Part shown: piece by piece, positions 18,712 to 28,662 of the stretch | Position numbering within the stretch: position 1 is the first letter of the stretch | Layout of the letters: the number at the start of each line of letters is the position of its first letter | NCBI RefSeq assembly: GCF_009765215.1 | Contig: NZ_VLNV01000004.1 | Coordinates: forward strand, 1-64,000 | Direction: 5' to 3' | From: Lysobacter prati | Lineage (GTDB): Bacteria > Pseudomonadota > Gammaproteobacteria > Xanthomonadales > Xanthomonadaceae | Length of the DNA: 64,000 nucleotides | Translations under genes and position numbers: made by a program | Notes under the pieces: model-generated | Told to the model about the DNA's origin: nothing | Database searches by the model: none | The model's input: only the letters and a program-made list of their open reading frames with translations

Positions 18712-21552
18712 TCAGAAGCGCTGCTGGTACTTCAGGTACACGAAGCGACCGATGTCGAAACCACCGTAGTACGGGAAGTCGCTGGAACGACCCGAGGTGT
18801 TTGCGTACATCAGCGGACCCTGGTGGTCGAACACGTTGTTCGCGCCGATAGCGACGGTCGCGTTCCACGGTGCCTGGTAGGAGAACTGCAGGTCGTGGAA
18901 GGTGTTCGAACCAGACACGCGCTGAGCGGCTTCTTCACCGTTCTGGTAGCGGTCAGGCAGGGTGCAGACGCCACGGCCGACGCACGGCTCCTTCATCGCC
19001 GAGTAGTAGCGAGCCATGTAGGACACGGAGAAGTCGCCCAGCTCCCAGTTCACGCCCATGTTCGAGCGGACGCGGAAGATGCCGGTTTCGCCGACGCGGC
19101 CGATGGTGATCGCGTCGCCGTCCGAGTTCTCACCCTGTTCGTCGTACTTGCTGACGTACGAGGTCTGCCAATCCACCGAGAACTTGCCGAACGAGAACTC
19201 CGGCAGGCGGTACTTGACGCCCAGATCCCAGCCTTCCGTCTCCATCTCGCCGAGGTTGGCCAGGCCGAAGAACAGGTCGGTGATGTGACCATCCGGAGCG
19301 CGCACGATGCCTTCGCAACGGGCCGGGTTACCCAGGACGTAGCAGTCGCGCAGGATGCGGTCGACGCTGTCCGAGATGATCATGTTCTCGATCTTGTAGC
19401 TGTACCAGTCGAGCGACAGGTCCAGACCTTCAACCCAACGCGGGCTCCACACGATGCCAGCCGTCTTGCTCGTGGAGGTTTCCGGGAGCAGGTTCGGGTT
19501 GGAACCGGTGATGAACTGGTCCGGCGTCTGGCACGGGAACGAGGTGCAGGGCACCAGGCCCTGGCCCAGCTGGATGTAGGTCGGGGACACGCCGGCGCCG
19601 GTGCACGAGGCGTTGCCGGCAACCGAACCCGGCGAGGTCGCGCCGCACGGGTCGACGAACGACTCGAAGCTCGAGCCGATGCCGCCGTACAGATCGTTGA
19701 TCGTCGGAGCGCGGAAGCCTTCAGCCCAGGTGCCGCGGACGAGCAGCTCGTCGATCGGGCGCCAGGTGAAGCCGAACTTGCCGTTGGTGGTGTCGCCGAA
19801 GTTGCTGTAGTCGGAGTAACGACCAGCGATGTTGATCGTCAGCTCCTTGGCGAAGGCGACGTCGGCGAGAAGCGGCACGTTGAGCTCTGCGTAGACTTCG
19901 TCCAGCGAGTACTCGCCGGCAGTGGTCGTTGCAGCCAGACCGGTGCTGCTGCCCGACTGCGCGAACGCGTCCGGAACAAAGCGGCCTTCTTCCTGACGGT
20001 GCTCCACGCCCACTGCCATGCCGACTTCACCTGCCGGCAGGTCGAACAGACCACCGGAAATGTTGGCGGTGTAGCTGGTGGTGCGGGTCAGGCCGGTATC
20101 GGTGTACTGCGGGAACATGAACGTCTGCAGTTCCGGATTAGCCAGCGAGCCCGGACCAGCGACGCCGTACGGCAGCAGCGGGTTCCACGGCACGCAACCG
20201 GCAATCGGCTTGGCAGCGGTGCCGCACTGGGCGATGCCGTTGGCGTCGATGAACGACGGGCCGAGCGCCTGCTCGGTGGCCAGCAGGCTGGCGTCGCCGT
20301 GAGCGGTCTTGGTGGTGGTGTTGCGGTTCAGCAACGCGCCCACGTCCCAGTCCCAACCGCGGCCGCCGAGCTCGAAGTAACCGTTGAAGCCACCGGCGAA
20401 GCGGTAGGTTTCCAGGTCGCTCTTGGTGGTGCGCGGCACTTCCCACAGACGACGGCGGAACGCGGTGTTCTGGCCCGGGATCGGGTTGAACGCGCTCGTG
20501 CCGGACAACGGCGTACCGAAGGAACCCGACTGGTACGGGTAACCTGCGATCTGCTGGTTGGTCGTGCGGTGGTTGTAGAGGACGTCAGCGTTGAACGTGA
20601 TGTTGTCGGTGATGTCGTAGTTGGCGTTGGCGAACACCGAACGGCGCTCGATACCCGTCATCAGGAACATCTGCTCGTTCGAGTTGGCGTACTCGGCCGG
20701 CGTGATCGGATGGTAGTCCGCACGGTTGCGCGGGTTGCCGCCGTCATTGAGCGTCCACCACACAGCCGAAGCGGTCGGGGTGCACGGGTCGCAGAACGAG
20801 CCGTTCTGGCTGACCGGGCTCCAGGCGCCACCGGTGTTGCCGTCTTCCGAGAACCAACGGTCCTTGGCGGCCACCGGATCCTGCTTGTAGTACTCGACCG
20901 ACATGGTCACGCCGCCGCGATCGCCGGCCGAACCCATGGTGAAGGAGTACTGCTGCGTGTCGCCGTCGCCTTCGCCGAACTGGCCGAGGTATGCGCTGGC
21001 TTCCGCGCCTTCATAGCGCTTGCGGGTGATGATGTTGACGACGCCGGCGATGGCGTCGGAACCGTAGATCGCCGAGGCGCCGTCCTTCAGCACTTCGATG
21101 CGGTCGATCGAGGCCATCGGGATCTGGCTCAGGTCCTGCAGACCCGAGGTCGATGCGCCGAGGCGCTTGCCGTTGACCAGGACCAGGGTGCGCTGTGCGC
21201 CCAGGTTACGGATGTCGATGTAGTAACCACCGACGTCTTCGCCCGAAGCCAGAGCGTCCGAGCGCGAGATCGCCGGGGAACCGGCCGAGGTCAGGTTCTG
21301 CAGCACGTCGGCAACCGACGTGAAGCCCTGACGCTCGATGTCCTGGCGGCTCAGCGTGATGATCGGCTGCTGCGTTTCCATGTCGGCGCCGCGGATGCGC
21401 GAGCCGGTGACTTCGATGCGGTCGAGGGTGGTGGCACCCTGCTGCTCGGCGGCAGCTTCCTGGGCGCTGGCAAAGCCCGGCGCCAATGCGATCGCGATGC
21501 CGGCCGGCAGCATGCCGACGCGCATCGCGGTGCGCAGATTGCGATGGTTCAT
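18712..21552 (-). CDS. TonB-dependent outer membrane receptor
   Basis: A 946-residue outer membrane transporter. Residues 1 to about 30 are a signal peptide (cut after A-S-A). E-V-T-G-S-R-I-R opens a plug domain with V-A-D-V-L-Q-N-L, Y-I-D-I-R-N-L-G, L-V-L-V-N-G-K-R and D-R-I-E-V-L-K-D-G-A-S-A-I-Y-G-S-D-A (about 45-180). A 22-strand barrel ends in the aromatic terminus Y-L-K-Y-Q-Q-R-F. Four-cysteine inserts in the loops and the G-x-N-V-F-D motif are typical of the large xanthomonad group importing peptides or glycans. The ligand is unknown. AGAGAG precedes the ATG, and an AraC regulator lies just upstream. Confidence 0.93.
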   Translation of the reverse strand: MNHRNLRTAMRVGMLPAGIAIALAPGFASAQEAAAEQQGATTLDRIEVTGSRIRGADMETQQPIITLSRQDIERQGFTSVADVLQNLTSAGSPAISRSDALASGEDVGGYYIDIRNLGAQRTLVLVNGKRLGASTSGLQDLSQIPMASIDRIEVLKDGASAIYGSDAIAGVVNIITRKRYEGAEASAYLGQFGEGDGDTQQYSFTMGSAGDRGGVTMSVEYYKQDPVAAKDRWFSEDGNTGGAWSPVSQNGSFCDPCTPTASAVWWTLNDGGNPRNRADYHPITPAEYANSNEQMFLMTGIERRSVFANANYDITDNITFNADVLYNHRTTNQQIAGYPYQSGSFGTPLSGTSAFNPIPGQNTAFRRRLWEVPRTTKSDLETYRFAGGFNGYFELGGRGWDWDVGALLNRNTTTKTAHGDASLLATEQALGPSFIDANGIAQCGTAAKPIAGCVPWNPLLPYGVAGPGSLANPELQTFMFPQYTDTGLTRTTSYTANISGGLFDLPAGEVGMAVGVEHRQEEGRFVPDAFAQSGSSTGLAATTTAGEYSLDEVYAELNVPLLADVAFAKELTINIAGRYSDYSNFGDTTNGKFGFTWRPIDELLVRGTWAEGFRAPTINDLYGGIGSSFESFVDPCGATSPGSVAGNASCTGAGVSPTYIQLGQGLVPCTSFPCQTPDQFITGSNPNLLPETSTSKTAGIVWSPRWVEGLDLSLDWYSYKIENMIISDSVDRILRDCYVLGNPARCEGIVRAPDGHITDLFFGLANLGEMETEGWDLGVKYRLPEFSFGKFSVDWQTSYVSKYDEQGENSDGDAITIGRVGETGIFRVRSNMGVNWELGDFSVSYMARYYSAMKEPCVGRGVCTLPDRYQNGEEAAQRVSGSNTFHDLQFSYQAPWNATVAIGANNVFDHQGPLMYANTSGRSSDFPYYGGFDIGRFVYLKYQQRF

Positions 21553-21600
21553 TTATCTCTCTCCAGATAACTGTTATGAGCGTGTTAAACGCCGATCAAA
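21553..21600 (-). promoter_or_regulatory. Receptor gene 5' region with inverted repeat
   Basis: ATAAC-T-GTTAT (21567-21577) is a short inverted repeat just above the ribosome-binding site (GGAGAGAG, 21555-21565 region) of the TonB receptor. It could be a regulator site or a small mRNA hairpin. The AraC-type protein encoded next door is an obvious candidate to test. Confidence 0.3.
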
Positions 21601-21743
21601 CTTACGTTCCGATGCGCTCCACCGCTTTGCGCCGGGCGTTGAGAGACTTTGCTGAGTCGGTCCTCGAGGACACTGCCGCGGTCGGCAACGGTCTGCTGGA
21701 CGCGGGTCCGTCGCCATCTCGAAGACGCGACGGCACAACGCAA

Positions 21744-21766
21744 GAAGCGGCCATTGCGGCCGCTTC
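21744..21766 (-). terminator. Hairpin after the AraC gene
   Basis: A 9-bp stem GAAGCGGCC/GGCCGCTTC with a 5-nt loop lies 84 bp beyond the AraC stop codon in the minus direction. Only a weak TTG-rich tail follows, so this is a probable but not certain terminator. Confidence 0.5.
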
Positions 21767-21849
21767 GGGGACTGGGGCGTGACCGGGCTACGCACGGACC
21801 CCACAGGTTCCTGGGGCAACGCGCGCCAGCCGGCGACCCTGCCGGTGTA

Positions 21850-22767
21850 TCAGGTACCGGTACGCTCGACACCCTTGCGGGCCGAGGCGCCGGACTTGGC
21901 GGTTACTGCCCGGGTAGACGCGGCCGCGCTGCGGTAGCGGGTCGCGGACTCGCCGAAGCGGGCACGGAAGGCGCGGGCGAAACTGCAGCAGTTGTCGAAG
22001 CCACTGGCCGCGGCAACCTCGCCGATCATCATCGAGGTGCTGGTCAGCAGGTCGGCCGCGTGCTCCAGGCGCATGCGCGCGGAAGCCGCCTGCGGGCTTT
22101 CCTCGTAGAGGCTGTGGAAGGTCTTGGAGAAGTACCAGCTGGAGAAGCTGGTCAGCTCGGCCAGTTCGCTGATGCGGACCACCCGGTCGCAATTGCCTTC
22201 CAGGTACAGGCGGGCGCGCTGGAGGCGGCCGAACACCTGGCGCTTGCGGCTGCGCGAGCGGCCCGGGCAACGCGGAATGCGCGCGGCCAGTTCGCGCTGG
22301 ACGCCGGCCAGGTGCAACAGGATCGGTCGCAGCGCAGCGGCGTCGAACACTGCCGAGGGGTTCTCGGCCAGGCGCGCGGCGGCCTCGCGCCACAGGCGCA
22401 GGGCGATGCGGGCATCGCGGCGCGGCATGTTGCCGCGACCGGCATAGAGGCCGCGGTCGGCAAAGCGGGTCATTTCGCGGAGGGCGTCTCCGGACAGAGT
22501 GAGACCAACACAGACGCCGAAGCGGTCGGCCTGGACGTTCGGCTTGGAATCCTTCTCGAACGCGATCCAGTCACCGCGACGCAGCCGGAACTTGCCCTCT
22601 TTGGCCTCGACCCACGAGCTGCCGTGCAACTGCACCCAGATCGAGAAACCACCGGCGACCTGCACGCTGCCCAACCGGGAAACACCGATGCAGCCGCCTT
22701 GAACCGCGCCTTCGGCCGTGTCGAGCTGCAGCAGCTGCCCGCGGTCCGCCCATTGCACTTGCTCCAT
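21850..22767 (-). CDS. AraC family transcriptional regulator
   Basis: A 305-residue regulator. The C-terminal third carries two helix-turn-helix units: I-S-E-L-A-E-L-T-S-F-S-S-W-Y-F-S-K-T-F and I-G-E-V-A-A-A-S-G-F-D-N-C-C-S-F-A-R-A-F, the usual AraC pattern. The N-terminal part looks like a cupin-type sensor (G-G-F-S-I-W-V-Q-L-H-G, R-R-G-D-W-I-A-F). A Lys/Arg/Ser-rich tail follows the HTH. The ATG at 22767 has GAGG 8 nt upstream and is preferred over the GTG three codons earlier. It sits directly upstream of the TonB receptor on the same strand, so it may control that gene; the inducer is unknown. Confidence 0.85.
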   Translation of the reverse strand: MEQVQWADRGQLLQLDTAEGAVQGGCIGVSRLGSVQVAGGFSIWVQLHGSSWVEAKEGKFRLRRGDWIAFEKDSKPNVQADRFGVCVGLTLSGDALREMTRFADRGLYAGRGNMPRRDARIALRLWREAAARLAENPSAVFDAAALRPILLHLAGVQRELAARIPRCPGRSRSRKRQVFGRLQRARLYLEGNCDRVVRISELAELTSFSSWYFSKTFHSLYEESPQAASARMRLEHAADLLTSTSMMIGEVAAASGFDNCCSFARAFRARFGESATRYRSAAASTRAVTAKSGASARKGVERTGT

Positions 22768-22911
22768 TTGGTCCACCTCATGTGCCGAGAATGGTCAATG
22801 GATTTGCCTGAGACGGGCGTCTACATCAGGAAAGTTGGCGGAGACTTATACGAATTCGCAACGAATGCTTAGCCGAAGGAGTTCCGAAAGGAACTTCCCC
22901 TTTTGCATCAG

Positions 22912-25290
22912 TTAGTTGATCCATCCCGGGACGAAGGCTTTCGGTTCCTCGGGAAGCTCCATGTAACCGATATCGGCACCGTCCCACTCGATAAGTGCGA
23001 CGTACGCCACATCTCCGCGCGGGCCTCCGAGGCTGAAACCGTTGGTGGCCGAGCGCCGGGTCTGGTCCAGGCAGCTGGTCGGGGCGTCCGGACCGGCCGG
23101 CAGAATCCGACGCAGGCTGGCTGCACATCCCTGCAGCTGCTCGAGATAGCGGACTTCGCCATCGGGGGCGACCGCCCACAGGCGGTAGCGTTCGGAGGTT
23201 GGCTCGGCATCGTCGATGCGGGTGACGCTGGCGGCGGTCAGGTCCAGGTCGGCCTGCCACAGGCCGCCTTCGGTCAGGCGGGTGAACAGGATCCGGCGTC
23301 GGCCCGCGTCAACCTTGAAGTTGGAAACGCCAGCGATCCGCGCCAGTGATCGCCAGGGTGTCTGGCTGCGGTCGTACAGGCGCAACTGCGGGTGGCCGTC
23401 GCTGTTGGCCGACAGCACCAGCAGCCGGTTCGGGTCGGGGGTGTATTGGGCCTGGAGGGGGTCCGGTTCGGGAAGGTCGAGGCGGGCGACTCGACCGCTG
23501 GCAGGCTTGACTTCCTGCAGGATGCTGCGGTTGCTCCCGTCGACACCGGTGACCAGCAGGCGTTGGCTGTCGGCCGACCAGGCCGGCGCGTAGCGCGTGC
23601 CCGGCCGGACGCCGCTCATCATCCGCAGGGTGTCGGGCTGGCTCAGGTCACCCCACCACAGGCCATTACTGCCGGAGCGGTCGGATATGAAGGCCAGCTG
23701 GTGCCCATCCGGGGCGATCGTCGGCTGCAGGTCACGCGAGGTCGAGGCGAACAGGGGTTCGACCACGTGCACGCTGCCCTCGCCCGGCTGTCCCAGGGCG
23801 ACCCGATACAGGCCGAAGTACGGCCGGCGCTGGACGAAGGCCATGGCCCGGCGTGCCGGTGCCGTCACTGGCGACTGCGCATCGTCCAGGCCCATCGAAC
23901 GCACCTCGCCGGTACCGACGTCGAGCCGGAACATGCGGTAGTTGCCATCGATCATCACGCTGAACACCAAGGCACCACCGTCAGGCAGCCAGTCCCAGCC
24001 CTTCACGTCGGCGCGCAGGCGACTGAGCCGCTCGGCCTTGCCGCCGGCCGCGGGAATCCGCCAGAAATCCCCCAGCGGCGCGTTGCGCACGAACACGACC
24101 CATTTGCCGTCGGGCGAGAAGCGCGGCGACGAATCCAGGTCGTCGGAATCGTGGTCGTAGACCAGGTCACGCCAGCCGCCGCTGTCGAGGTCGAGCAGGC
24201 GCAGGCCGGAGCTGCCGCGATCGCCCGGCATGCCGCCAAACAACAGGCCGTCGCCGCCCGGCGTCCAGTCGAAGGTCGGCGGGCTGCGGTAGTCGCAAGT
24301 GCCGACTTCGTGGTCACTGCGCGCGTTCGGCGTGACCACGCGGATGCTGCAGGTATTTCCGGCGATGCGGATGAAAGCGACCCAGCGGCCGTCCGGCGAC
24401 CAGGCCGGGGCGCTGTCGTCGGCACCTTCCGGCGGCCGGGTCAGCAGCCGCGGCTGTGTCTGCTCGGTGGTCTGGACCATGATCGATGTGCCGCGCTGGC
24501 CTTCGGGAACGGCCACGTACGCGACCATCCCGGCATCGGGCGACAAGGTCGGCGCAAGCTCGAACCCCGGCATCGAGGTGATCAGGCGGTACGGCCGCTC
24601 GCTGCGCAGGCCATGTGAGATCGACGGGGCGGCTGCCTCATCGGCGTCGCTGTCCACGTCGCCGCCGCGAACCAGCGCCCAGGTCAACAGCGCCGACACC
24701 AGCACCGCCACCGTGACCACGACCGCGGCTATCGAGCGCCAGTTGCCACGCGGCAGGCTGGTGACCGGGAACGGCACGGGCGCCAGCGGTTCGCTCGGAT
24801 CGGCCGCCGGGATCGCCGGGTACTTGGAGGTCGTGCGTGATGGATCAGCCCAGCGCGCGTCCTCGGCCTGCGTCTCCGCAGGCGCCTGCGAGTAAATCCA
24901 CTCCACCGGCGCCAACAGGCGGTAGCCGTTCTTGGCGATGGTCTCGATATAGCGCGGGTTGCCGCGCTCGTCGTCGAACGCCTTGCGAAGCTGGGTAATG
25001 GCCTGGGTGACGACGTCGTTCGTCGGCAGCGTGTCGGGCCAGACTTCGGCCATCAGTGCGTCGCGACCGACCACACGGCCGGCCTGCTCGATGAGCACCA
25101 GCAGTACCGACATCGACTTGGGCGTGATACGAAGCGGCCGGCGCTTGCCCGGCGCACGGATCTCGCGCAGCGGCACATCCACCAGACAGTCGCCCACGCG
25201 CATCCTGTCGGATGGCGTGGTCGGCGTTATTGGCTCGGTGGGTCGGGGCATGGATCCAAAATGGTGAACAGCAGGCTGAACAGCCGTCAT
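22912..25290 (-). CDS. Membrane-tethered winged-helix/beta-propeller regulator
   Basis: About 792 residues with a CadC-like layout. Residues ~31-128 are an OmpR/PhoB-type winged helix (L-R-I-T-P-K-S-M-S-V-L, D-V-V-T-Q-A-I-T-Q-L-R-K-A-F, Y-I-E-T-I-A-K-N-G-Y-R-L). A Pro-rich linker leads to one membrane helix at ~187-206 (A-A-V-V-V-T-V-A-V-L-V). The C-terminal ~550 residues are WD40/TolB-like propeller repeats (A-P-A-W-S-P-D-G-R-W-V-A-F, S-P-R-F-S-P-D-G-K-W-V-V-F and others) in the periplasm. Such proteins sense periplasmic ligands and bind DNA from the membrane. The start is uncertain: TTG 25332, ATG 25290 and ATG 25251 are all in frame. Confidence 0.8.
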   Translation of the reverse strand: MTAVQPAVHHFGSMPRPTEPITPTTPSDRMRVGDCLVDVPLREIRAPGKRRPLRITPKSMSVLLVLIEQAGRVVGRDALMAEVWPDTLPTNDVVTQAITQLRKAFDDERGNPRYIETIAKNGYRLLAPVEWIYSQAPAETQAEDARWADPSRTTSKYPAIPAADPSEPLAPVPFPVTSLPRGNWRSIAAVVVTVAVLVSALLTWALVRGGDVDSDADEAAAPSISHGLRSERPYRLITSMPGFELAPTLSPDAGMVAYVAVPEGQRGTSIMVQTTEQTQPRLLTRPPEGADDSAPAWSPDGRWVAFIRIAGNTCSIRVVTPNARSDHEVGTCDYRSPPTFDWTPGGDGLLFGGMPGDRGSSGLRLLDLDSGGWRDLVYDHDSDDLDSSPRFSPDGKWVVFVRNAPLGDFWRIPAAGGKAERLSRLRADVKGWDWLPDGGALVFSVMIDGNYRMFRLDVGTGEVRSMGLDDAQSPVTAPARRAMAFVQRRPYFGLYRVALGQPGEGSVHVVEPLFASTSRDLQPTIAPDGHQLAFISDRSGSNGLWWGDLSQPDTLRMMSGVRPGTRYAPAWSADSQRLLVTGVDGSNRSILQEVKPASGRVARLDLPEPDPLQAQYTPDPNRLLVLSANSDGHPQLRLYDRSQTPWRSLARIAGVSNFKVDAGRRRILFTRLTEGGLWQADLDLTAASVTRIDDAEPTSERYRLWAVAPDGEVRYLEQLQGCAASLRRILPAGPDAPTSCLDQTRRSATNGFSLGGPRGDVAYVALIEWDGADIGYMELPEEPKAFVPGWIN

Positions 25291-25464
25291 GTGCCGTTCG
25301 GTCAGGATCCATCCAATCGACCGACTCGGCAAATTGCCCGGGCGGGTAACGGCTAACGTCGGTCAGGCCAACATTCTAACGTCCCAGAGGCTTAATCCCG
25401 TTTATTCGGGGTGGCTCCAGGCCCTCTCTCGCCGACGTCCTACAGAAATCACTGTTCCAGTATT

Positions 25465-25486
25465 CGCGCTTCGGCGCGTTTTTTTT
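25465..25486 (+). terminator. Strong + strand terminator without an obvious gene
   Basis: CGCGC-TTCG-GCGCG followed by eight T is a classic intrinsic terminator on the + strand. The nearest genes on both sides are on the minus strand (starts at 25290, ends at 25518), and read on that strand it has no U-run. It may end a small + strand RNA starting somewhere in 25333-25440; that region holds another hairpin, CCCG-TTTATT-CGGG, but no convincing promoter. Confidence 0.7.
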
Positions 25487-25517
25487 GCCTGCGACCCGGC
25501 GAGAGCCTCCTGGAACG

Positions 25518-26195
25518 CTACTTGCGCAGGATGGTCAGCCCGATCAGGCGCGACACGACCACGGCGATATAGGCCACGCCCGCGAACTGCTGCAGCATCA
25601 CCAGCACCCGCGCCGGCGACGACAGCGGCAGGATGTCGCCCAGGCCGGTGGCCGACAGCGTGGTGAAGCTCAGGAACAGCAGCTCCAGCCAGGTCCGTGG
25701 CTGGTCGGGGTTGACGGCACCGGTGAAACTTCCCGGATACAGCGCCTGGCAAACGAAGTAGACGTATGCGAAGCCCCACGCGAGCAGGGTGAACGTCGCA
25801 CCGGCGGCGAACAGCTCATCGCTCGTCACCTTGTGGTCGCCCAGCATGTAGGCGATCAGGCTGCAGGCGGCATAGAGGTAGAGCAGCGCTTCGAGCGCGG
25901 AAGAGACCGTCACCAGTGCATGGTTGTCGATGGCGACGGCGACGATCGACAGCAGCACCGCCGGCGCCGCCAGCACCCAGGCGATCCAGTTCTTGGCCGG
26001 GCTGTGGTCGACCACCAGCACCGCCAGCATCATCACCACCACGCCAAACGCGCCGAACAGCACGCGCCCGCCGCGCATCCCGTCGAACAGCGGGTACAGC
26101 ACCAGGCTCAGCAGCTGCGCGGCGAGCAGGAACGCCGACGGATTGCGCCGCGCCTTGACGCGCCAGCGCAGCCAGCCTATGCGGGTCTCGCCCAT
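25518..26195 (-). CDS. Two-TM-pore ion channel family protein
   Basis: A 225-residue inner-membrane protein with about six hydrophobic segments. The last two flank a pore loop F-T-T-L-S-A-T-G-L-G-D (residues 177-187) of the Ion_trans_2 potassium-channel type; the selectivity motif is T-G-L-G-D instead of the classic T-V-G-Y-G-D. The N-terminal half is four extra helices with no voltage-sensor arginine ladder. Ion selectivity cannot be predicted. It is followed in the minus direction by the membrane-tethered regulator gene, 227 bp away, and is probably transcribed alone. Confidence 0.8.
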   Translation of the reverse strand: MGETRIGWLRWRVKARRNPSAFLLAAQLLSLVLYPLFDGMRGGRVLFGAFGVVVMMLAVLVVDHSPAKNWIAWVLAAPAVLLSIVAVAIDNHALVTVSSALEALLYLYAACSLIAYMLGDHKVTSDELFAAGATFTLLAWGFAYVYFVCQALYPGSFTGAVNPDQPRTWLELLFLSFTTLSATGLGDILPLSSPARVLVMLQQFAGVAYIAVVVSRLIGLTILRK

Positions 26196-26305
26196 CTCGC
26201 CCTGCCCGTCCGTGTGATTGCGGCAGAGCGTAGCCCAACTGATGCCTTGGCCGCGTGGTGCCGCCGCCGCGTCGTGGCGGCAGGCGGCACGGCTGCGAGT
26301 GGCGA

Positions 26306-28329
<2,024 letters not shown>

Positions 28330-28409
28330 TCAGTGCGCATTTGACCATGCGTGGGCGATGCGGGCCAGCCTTGTCGTCCGCGCGCCGGCGCCGGTTTCGT
28401 TTGCAACTG

Positions 28410-28439
28410 TTGACAGCCGCGGAAACCGCGTGCTTCTCT
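28410..28439 (+). promoter_or_regulatory. Promoter of the threonine leader/thrABC
   Basis: A perfect -35 TTGACA at 28410-28415 lies 37 nt from the leader-peptide ATG (28447), the same distance as in the ilv leader (33536 to 33573). The expected -10 position (28433-28439) reads CTTCTCT, a poor match. The spacer carries CGCGG-AAA-CCGCG (28418-28430). The start point would fall at or just before the leader ATG. Confidence 0.6.
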
Positions 28440-28446
28440 CGCCTCC

Positions 28447-28581
28447 ATGACGCATCGCAACATGCCGACGCAGACCCTGAACATCCCGGTTGAACACCGG
28501 GACGTAGCGGTCGTGGTCATTGCGATTACTACTGGTACCGGTACCACTCCTTTCGGGGTGCGGACGGGCGTGTCCAGTTGA
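28447..28581 (+). CDS. thrL: Threonine operon leader peptide
   Basis: A 44-residue open frame just upstream of thrA. It starts M-T-H-R-N-M-P-T-Q-T, then has V-A-V-V-V-I-A-I (from 28504) and I-T-T-G-T-G-T-T (to 28548), a dense cluster of Val, Ile and Thr codons as expected for control of a threonine operon by ribosome stalling. The codons after it overlap one arm of competing hairpins (28556-28615). No ribosome-binding site precedes the ATG; with the promoter 37 nt upstream the mRNA is nearly leaderless. The gene symbol is given by analogy to the E. coli leader. Confidence 0.85.
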   Translation: MTHRNMPTQTLNIPVEHRDVAVVVIAITTGTGTTPFGVRTGVSS

Positions 28582-28628
28582 ACCAGACCACGCCTCCGCA
28601 CCCGACCCGGGTGCGCAGGTGTGCACCC
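28556..28628 (+). terminator. Threonine attenuator, competing hairpins
   Basis: GGGTGCGG (28556-28563, inside the leader peptide) can pair with CCGCACCC (28596-28603). CGCACCCG (28597-28604) can instead pair with CGGGTGCG (28608-28615), and GGGTGC (28609-28614) can also pair with GCACCC (28623-28628). The first and second structures exclude each other, like an antiterminator and terminator. No U-run follows the second hairpin, so termination may need Rho, or the switch may act otherwise. Confidence 0.65.
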
Positions 28629-28662
28629 GGACCGGAAGCGGGGCCCACAAGGAGCCCGAGCC

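Noticed and set aside
18694-21570. A 958-codon open frame on the + strand across the whole TonB receptor gene
   Set aside because: It is exactly antisense to a receptor with clear signal peptide, plug and barrel motifs. Long antisense frames are expected at this GC content, and its protein is a low-complexity Val/Arg/Ala mix without domains.
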